From Mycocentrospora acerina (lineage: Eukaryota; Ascomycota; Dothideomycetes; Pleosporales), in NCBI GenBank assembly GCA_022701365.1, contig JAKUHH010000167.1, forward strand, positions 124,001 to 188,000: a stretch of 64,000 bases of DNA. The letters are read 5' to 3'. Positions within the stretch are counted from its first letter, which is position 1. Each line of letters opens with the position of its first letter. The notes beneath the pieces were generated by a model. It did not search any database. It had not been told where the DNA came from and saw nothing but the letters and a program-made list of their open reading frames with translations. Shown here piece after piece: positions 58,581 through 64,000 of this stretch. A program made the position numbers and the translations under genes.

Positions 58581-59944
58581 CTACAATCCGGAGCTCTTCT
58601 GCTTCTGGACTTGTGGATATTGGTCTATGCCATATGTTGAGTTCAGTGTGACCTGACCAGATACACTTCCGTCTTCAAGCCGAATCCATGTGTCAATTTC
58701 GTTTTTGGCCAATTTGGCTTCCTCAACGAAGATCTGGCGAGCGCCGCGAGCCCAATCGGTATAGCCTCCATAGCCGGAGTGTCGGTTGAAGCAGAAATTA
58801 ACACCGTTACCTTTTTGTGGGCTAGTAGGGAGCTTTTTCGACCACTTCATGCACCAGCTTTCAGAAGGATCAGCATATGCAGCAGTTTAATTTCAAATAG
58901 AAGTACTCACTCAATACCATGGTCATGTCCAGAGAAAACACCTATCAGACCTTTTGTTTCGGTGAGCGCTTTCATGAAGGGCTCGTCGGCACCGTTGTAA
59001 TTGCAATCACCGTTTTCATCACAGACATCGCCTTGGTGGCCGATGATCTCTTCATTCAACCCAGGCTCTGTCGTTGAGGTACGTCCGCCGTTCTTTTGGA
59101 ATGACCGTGTACCCTGAACAGGAATATGGACGAAAGCCATGCTGGGAATTATCCGATTATGCTGCTGATGAACTGTGTCACGGGTGCTACGGAACCACGA
59201 GACGACCTGCAAATTTAATAATTGTTATTTAAACGATTCATTATGTCTCACCTTCTCGTCAACCCAGCCTCCGACTGGTACATCCTCGCCCGTGGGATCA
59301 AACATGCGTCCTCCCTTGCTGTCGAAGAACCACAACATCATGACTAATTTGCTGCTAGAAGAACTGTATATAGGAACGTAGAAGTTGCTTGTACCGACTT
59401 GTTTGTACTCACCAAGGACAGAAGATGTTGTGAACGAAAGTTTCTTGCCGTTCTTGCCCCTAACATTATCCCACAAGTGCTCAGACATGGAACGGGTGCT
59501 GCAAGTCTTGGTCATGTCGTGATTACCGAAAGTCGCGGCGAAGGGCAAGTTCCTGTCTACAAGCGGCAAGACAACCTGGTCTATGAGCGAATTTGTGTTC
59601 TCAGGCGCCACAAATTCACAGGAAATGAGGTCGCCATTGAGGACCACCAGATCAGGCTGTTCGTTTTCGAGAACTGAGGACATGACCTTGGTAGTCTTGG
59701 AGTCAGCATCCGAATAGTTGCGTACCCAGGAGGCTATTTCTTATTAATCGATGTTATGCAGAATATGGAATTGTTGTGGCATACGCTCTCCAAAATGTAA
59801 GTCACTGAACACTGTTATCGAGAATTTCCCATCGGTACCAAACTTCAGGCCAGGGTTATTAAAGAAAGTGGTACCACTCAACTCAGCAAGCGGAGCAGCG
59901 CCCACAGTGGAGGCGAGGAGGCATAGGAGATTCATAGGATTCAT
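58581..59944 (-). CDS. Secreted calcineurin-like metallophosphatase (Dcr2-like)
   Basis: At least four exons. The start MNPMNLLCLLASTVGAAPLA is a good signal peptide. The five metal-binding blocks of the metallophosphoesterase fold follow in order. FSDLHFGE (Asp, His) ends exon 1. LVVLNGDLISCE holds Asp and AATFGNHD holds Asn/His. MAFVHIPVQG supplies a further His, and VFSGHDHGIE the final His pair. The last exon includes FCFNRHSGYGGYTDWARGAR, typical for the fungal Dcr2/PhoD-like group of single-domain phosphatases. It is expected to hydrolyse phosphate esters using two metal ions, in the secretory pathway or outside the cell. The substrate is unknown. Divergent from CMC1 across 1.2 kb. Confidence 0.88.
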
Positions 59945-61146
59945 GATGACTACGGAGGTAGATCCAATGACGGGATTTGATTCAATTCTAAAGTTCATTA
60001 CATTCAAGAGTGAAGAGTGAAGAGTACAAAGTGGAGAAGCCCAGGAACCCATAAAAGACCAAAAAAAACCTCTAAAATAAATGAGCGTAAAGAAAGATAA
60101 GAGAAACCGGTTTAGATCATGTGTCGGGCCATCGCGGTGAAGGTGCGGGAAAGAGACTCCTGACAGACCAAGCGATAAGGGAAAGTGAAAAACAGGAGCG
60201 AGCTTTAGGTATCGTTAGTCCCTTTCACCGAAAGTGAGCATCCAAACTATCTGGACTGACACTTATAAAGGTACCTACTTTCCAAATAAGCAAGAAGCGG
60301 CCGTGTAAGTTCTAGCCTACGCTTTCATGAATTGGCAATGAATATGGCATTATCAGAAGGCCAAAAAATTGAGTAAAATGCTAACGCAGTCTTAAATAAG
60401 ATACAACCCGATCTCCTTAAATTGTGCATCATCTTACACATGAAAGCTGCGATGAACTTAGGCAAACAAATCCTATTTTCCAATCAGTTGAAGACAAAAT
60501 ATCGATTTGTGAGGTAAAACAGGGTCAAAGAATGCCAAGTCGTAACCTGATAGCCGTGCAGAAAGAACAAGTTTACCTGAGAATGCTACAGCTGGATTTC
60601 GAGTTGCTGAGCGAGATTGTCAAGACTCTTCAATGTCTGAGTGATACTGCCCCAATTTAAAGTTATATGCTATTCTTCTATGTATAGAACGATTTGAGAA
60701 TATCAAGTCCAGTGAACATTATCTGGGAAATGTAATCTAATGGTGAACGAAAAGTACTTTAAACTCCAAAAAAGCTCGAGGATAGTGAGGCTGGTACTGT
60801 AGAAATTCGTGGAACATGCAGTCTCACAGGACATGACATCACCACAATACACTTTTAAAATTTTATACCTTAGCGACAAAAGAGAAAGCCGAGATGTTGA
60901 CGTGAAAACAAATGTCAATCTTGAAGCGTAAGAGATCGGTGATGGCATCCCCGCCCTCCGACATGCCGCGCCAAATCCACCGTCTCAACCTCTCACCACC
61001 GGCAAAGCTCCGCAGCCCATGACTTTGTCGCAGTCGAACTCGCCACACCTCAATCTCCGCCCTACCTGTTCCTACTCCAGTCACTGCAGTGGCTCGCCCT
61101 TGAACATTCCCACATCGCCGCCCCGGTGGCTGCGCCCTCGCCCGCA
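59945..61146. other. Divergent promoter region phosphatase/CMC1
   Basis: 1.2 kb. The first part is the phosphatase promoter; from about 60940 the plus strand becomes GC- and C-rich towards the CMC1 start. A plus-strand frame in phase with CMC1 is open from about 60957 (contains PYLFLLQSLQWLALEHSHIA) but has no ATG in that phase before 61147. Confidence 0.4.
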
Positions 61147-61730
61147 ATGGGGACCCCAACACCCTCCTCCGACGGCATGATCGTCGGCACAAACGATCAA
61201 CCCAGCAACCCCACGCCGCTCTCCGCCCCCCAGGAACAGCAAGTCAAAGACCTGTACTACAAAAATGCGCGCGCAAGATGTGCAGAAGAGATTGAGAGTA
61301 CGTGTTCCCCCCAGCAAAATCGCCATGCGCAATTCCCCCCAGACGCAACCGTCCCTAGCATCTGCTCTCCACTGCCCCCCACTGACTCTCCCCAGCATTC
61401 GCCTCCTGCGCCCTTGGTCGTACACTAACCATGGTGTGGGCGTGTCGCACGCAAAGACTCACAATGAACTCCTGCTTGCTGCAGTTCCAGACGCAGGAGG
61501 AGATGGACAAGGCGCGCGCGCAATGGTTCAAGCTGGCCGGGGAGCGACGGAAAGAGCGTGAGGAGCACCAGCAGAGGCTCGAGGATGCAAGACACAAGCA
61601 TAAGGAGTGGTGGAATCTGGACGCGCAGGGGAAGACGCAAGGGAAGGTGCTCGAGGTTGGGGCAAGGAAAGAAGAGAACAAGGTGGATGACAGGGGGGTG
61701 AGGAGGGGGGGTGTTTGGGGCGGGACATAA
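61147..61730 (+). CDS. CMC1: Cmc1-type twin CX9C protein, cytochrome c oxidase assembly
   Basis: Two exons (61147-61297 and 61396-61730) encode 161 residues. The twin CX9C motif is split by the intron: C-AEEIETFAS-C, then C-RTQRLTMNS-C, with the family text LTMVWACRTQRLTMNSCL. Upstream is LSAPQEQQVKDLYYKNARAR; downstream is EEMDKARAQWFKLAGERRKE and a long charged helix. Twin CX9C proteins are imported into the mitochondrial intermembrane space by Mia40, which forms two disulfides. Cmc1 binds newly made Cox1 during complex IV assembly. The family is usually about 110-130 residues; this one has a longer lysine/glutamate and glycine tail ending GGVWGGT. Start taken at MGTPTPSSDGM; an upstream exon is possible. 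Confidence 0.88.
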
Positions 61731-62061
61731 ACGATGAGATAGGGAGATGCAAGAGAAGGACATGTGTGACGAGGGGGCGTACGGCCTCTCTTGACTTGAG
61801 CGAGAGGGGGTCCAGGTTCGTAATGTTCTGTCTGTCTGCAGTGGCACGGCGTGAAATGCGCAAGAGGGGGACGTGCCGCTACTAGGACATGTAGTGTACC
61901 ATACTGTGCAAAAACCTGTAGTATTCCAAGAGACGCACGATTTCGAATCGCGCGGAGAAAAAAACTCAATTCTGGTATACCCTGACCAAGACCCAGCCCA
62001 TAACGCCATGAAGATGCTTTTCCCCGTACGCCAACAGCCTTTCCAAACGCAGCCAATCGTC
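61731..62061. other. Convergent gap CMC1/TAF9
   Basis: 331 bases between the stop codons of CMC1 and TAF9. It should hold both 3' ends. No other feature seen. Confidence 0.4.
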
Positions 62062-62868
62062 TCACCCGCTGTTCTCTGGTCGCAATCCCATGGCCTCCTC
62101 GAACTCATCCTCGTCTGCCTCTTCTTCCTCCATGCCTCCCATCGCTGTGTCCGCTTCGGTCCCATTACCACCCACCGGGCCCCCAACACCAAACTCGACA
62201 GGCTCTTCGAACTCCCTCCCAAGATCCATTTCCTCATCGTCATCTCCATCTAATACCTCCTCCTCCCACTCTCCACGCATCCCCCATCCCACTCCCGTGA
62301 AGCAGTACCTCTCTGGCGGCAGCCTGACCCCAAACTCCCTCTCTACCCTCGGCAACGCAATTTTATTCCTTTCCGACGCCATCTCCGCCATATATTCCTT
62401 TGGCAAGATGCTCTGGAACTGTGCCTGCGCCCTGCCCCCGACGGCCGTACGCAGCGCATTCAAGCTCACCCCTTCGTCGACTTCCTCACGCTTCTTCTTG
62501 CCGCCCGTGGGGATGTTCGGCACGGGGGGCTCGTATGCCAGCGCGTCGCTCAGGATGCCAGATGTGTAGCGGTAGGCGAAGTCGAGGAGCTGCAGGGGCA
62601 CGCGCTCCGTGTAAGCGTTTACGCCCATGTGAGAGAGCACGAGGTGTAGGAGGCGCGCGTCGCGGGGGCGCTTTGTCGTGCCAGGGTCGGTGAGCGAAGT
62701 TGAGGGGAAGAGAGCAGCTGTGGGGTTTGATGCGCCGTTAGGTTGTGGTAAGGGCTGCGAGGCTTGTTGTGAGGCCTGCGTGGTTGGAGGGCTCGGGTTT
62801 GCACCATTGGTGGTCGTGGCGGGCGGGGTCGAGATGCCGTTTGGCATGTCGGCGGCGGGCGAGGCCAT
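62062..62868 (-). CDS. TAF9: Taf9, histone-fold subunit of TFIID and SAGA
   Basis: Single exon of 268 residues from the preferred start MASPAADMPNGISTPP; the frame is open to an earlier ATG at 63015 that would add a proline-rich 49-residue leader. The histone fold begins RPRDARLLHLVLSHMGVNAY and continues RVPLQLLDFAYRYTSGILSD. A conserved region follows: VSLNALRTAVGGRAQAQFQS with the block EYMAEMASERNKIALPRVER, typical of Taf9/TAFII31. An acidic C-terminal tail ends EEEEADEDEFEEAMGL. Taf9 pairs with Taf6 in TFIID and in SAGA, so it works in the same co-activator as the GCN5 product encoded 28 kb away. Convergent with CMC1. Confidence 0.92.
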   Translation of the reverse strand: MASPAADMPNGISTPPATTTNGANPSPPTTQASQQASQPLPQPNGASNPTAALFPSTSLTDPGTTKRPRDARLLHLVLSHMGVNAYTERVPLQLLDFAYRYTSGILSDALAYEPPVPNIPTGGKKKREEVDEGVSLNALRTAVGGRAQAQFQSILPKEYMAEMASERNKIALPRVEREFGVRLPPERYCFTGVGWGMRGEWEEEVLDGDDDEEMDLGREFEEPVEFGVGGPVGGNGTEADTAMGGMEEEEADEDEFEEAMGLRPENSG

Positions 62869-63196
62869 GGTGGACGGTGGGTGAGGGCAGGTGTTGGGTG
62901 TGGGCGTGGGCGGTTCGTTGATGTTGGAGTGAGGCGCGTCGCGAAGTCGCATGGCACGCGGAGGTTGGCTAAGACTTGGCGCTAGTTGCGGCTCAGAGTG
63001 GGGCAGACCTCGCATTTTCTGGAGACAGCATCAGTCTCTTTATATTCTGACTGACTGACATCAGCGTTTGGTGCAGTTTCGAGTATTTTGATAACAAAAC
63101 ATTGAGTGCAGGCACTAAGAGAATTTTGATTTTTTTGTTTCTGGGAACATCCAGTAAGGCCTTGTTGGAACAGTACGTCTGTAAATGGCTTCGACA

Positions 63197-63693
63197 CTAA
63201 AGCAATTGGTGAATAACGGCTTCACCAGAAATGCTACATTTCACTGAGCCTTTGCCACACCCGTATCGTCTATACTTGTTCGTCGTCTTCAGTATGGCTT
63301 CTGCTATCTGCCTTGAGGTATTCTTGTCATGCTCAATCGCATTCCTTGATTCCACGCAATGCCCATGCAAGGCGAGCCGAGCGGATATGTCGCTCAAAGA
63401 GTCCGCGAGCCCCATCAAGTCTCCCATTCGTACGACACTCGCACTCAATGAGCTTTTTGTAAATCCTACTCCTGAGTTGTGTGCGAATTTCGTGCTTTCT
63501 ACGCAGACTGCGACAAGCATACCACAACGAGACCTGTCCAGATATCGACATCGTGTGGGTGAAGGCCATCGGCAAAGAGCGCGTGAAGGACCTTTTCGTA
63601 TTCTTCAAGTCTTCGAATGATGGTACCCTCTCTCAGCCTTCCCGCTCTTGAACATGCGTCAGGACAAATCTTCCCCAGCACCTTGTGCATCAT
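63197..63693 (-). CDS. Small hypothetical protein, helical
   Basis: Two exons (63534-63693 and 63197-63471) linked by a 62-base intron (GTCTCG...AACTCAG) give 144 residues with consistent phase. The start MMHKVLGKICPDACSRAGRL is the first ATG of the frame; non-ATG codons extend it to 63762. The text RRLEEYEKVLHALFADGLHP and MGLADSLSDISARLALHGHC suggests amphipathic helices. I do not recognise a family and see no signal peptide or membrane segment. Another frame on the same strand (63667-63790) is also protein-like, so the 5' end of the model is doubtful. The gene may be co-oriented with the right-edge gene and lies 174 bases beyond its stop. Confidence 0.4.
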
Positions 63694-63866
63694 CGTATCC
63701 CAGTTTTGGTCCGTCGGGGCTTGAAGCTTCAGATTGCCTAGCGGGAGACAGCTCGGAGTCAAGACTTGAGATGGCCTTTACAAATCTTGCAGCTTCTGGA
63801 GCAGGTGGTGTTCACATCATCTAATATGATTAGCAAAAGAAGAGGATCATGTGGCGATTCAACGTA

Positions 63867-64000
63867 CTATTTCTTAGCTATACGCTTCTCATCTTTCTTC
63901 TGCATCCGGCGCAAGACATAGTCCTCAAGCGTTTGGTTTTTTGCAGCTGCGCGTTTTTCATACTGAGCCTTTTCCTCGGCTGTTAATTTGGCCAGCTTCT
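63867..64000 (-). CDS. C-terminal end of an unidentified gene (partial, right edge)
   Basis: A lysine-rich frame enters from the right edge and stops at TAG 63867. It encodes 43 residues, KLAKLTAEEKAQYEKRAAAK through EDYVLRRMQKKDEKRIAKK. Such a basic, helical tail is common in fungal ribosome-biogenesis and RNA-binding proteins, but nothing specific identifies it. The start is outside the window. Confidence 0.6.
   Translation of the reverse strand, partial: KLAKLTAEEKAQYEKRAAAKNQTLEDYVLRRMQKKDEKRIAKK

Noticed and set aside
1..64000. CRISPR array, prokaryotic defence system or integrated virus.
   Set aside because: No spaced identical repeats, no Cas-like or viral genes; the DNA is eukaryotic throughout.

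Overview
This window is nuclear DNA of a filamentous ascomycete fungus, most likely a dothideomycete close to the Pleosporales. The lineage is an inference from gene content and gene style. The genes are monocistronic, sit on both strands and carry introns mostly of 40-60 bases with GT...AG ends. The families are typical of moulds: Het-C, a HET-domain protein, a PTH11/SAT4-type rhodopsin-like membrane protein, a large-subunit catalase and ERMES Mdm12. No bacterial operon signals, CRISPR arrays or rRNA were seen, and I recognised no tRNA.

Layout. 1-6.7 kb: the 5' two thirds of a Het-C gene (running off the left edge), a proline iminopeptidase and a large catalase. 6.7-13.6 kb: a gene-poor stretch holding a 48-residue cysteine-rich protein. 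13.6-14.9 kb: MDM12. 17.6-18.7 kb: an unrecognised gene that looks broken. 19-29 kb: three transporters (anion:cation symporter MFS, DHA-type MFS, concentrative nucleoside transporter) and a secreted GH5 exo-beta-1,3-glucanase. 32.5-38.4 kb: a dense housekeeping block of GCN5, OST5, RAD1 and UBA4. 39.7-42.1 kb: a HET-domain gene. 43.7-48.4 kb: TFIIA large subunit (TOA1), a puzzling small gene and a bZIP factor. 48.4-52.7 kb: gene-poor, with repeats. 52.7-64 kb: rhodopsin-like protein, F-box protein, decayed amidohydrolase, secreted metallophosphatase, CMC1, TAF9, a small hypothetical gene and the end of a further gene at the right edge.

How the genes relate. There is no biosynthetic cluster. 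Three genes belong to RNA polymerase II initiation and co-activation: GCN5 (SAGA), TAF9 (SAGA/TFIID) and TOA1 (TFIIA). Het-C and the HET protein both belong to families involved in fungal self/non-self recognition. OST5, MDM12, CMC1, UBA4 and RAD1 serve N-glycosylation, ER-mitochondria contacts, cytochrome oxidase assembly, tRNA thiolation/urmylation and the DNA-damage checkpoint.

The most notable non-gene structures are: two 118-base elements in opposite orientation, each with TG...CA ends and a 5-base target duplication (solo-LTR-like); a minisatellite with 11 copies of GCAGTGAC filling the divergent GCN5/OST5 promoter; a 27-base minisatellite inside GCN5 intron 1; and a diverged 62-base repeat present at 4.2 and 49.7 kb. 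Several genes contain micro-exons, one of only 6 bases. Exon boundaries were set by hand from splice signals and reading-frame continuity, without transcripts.
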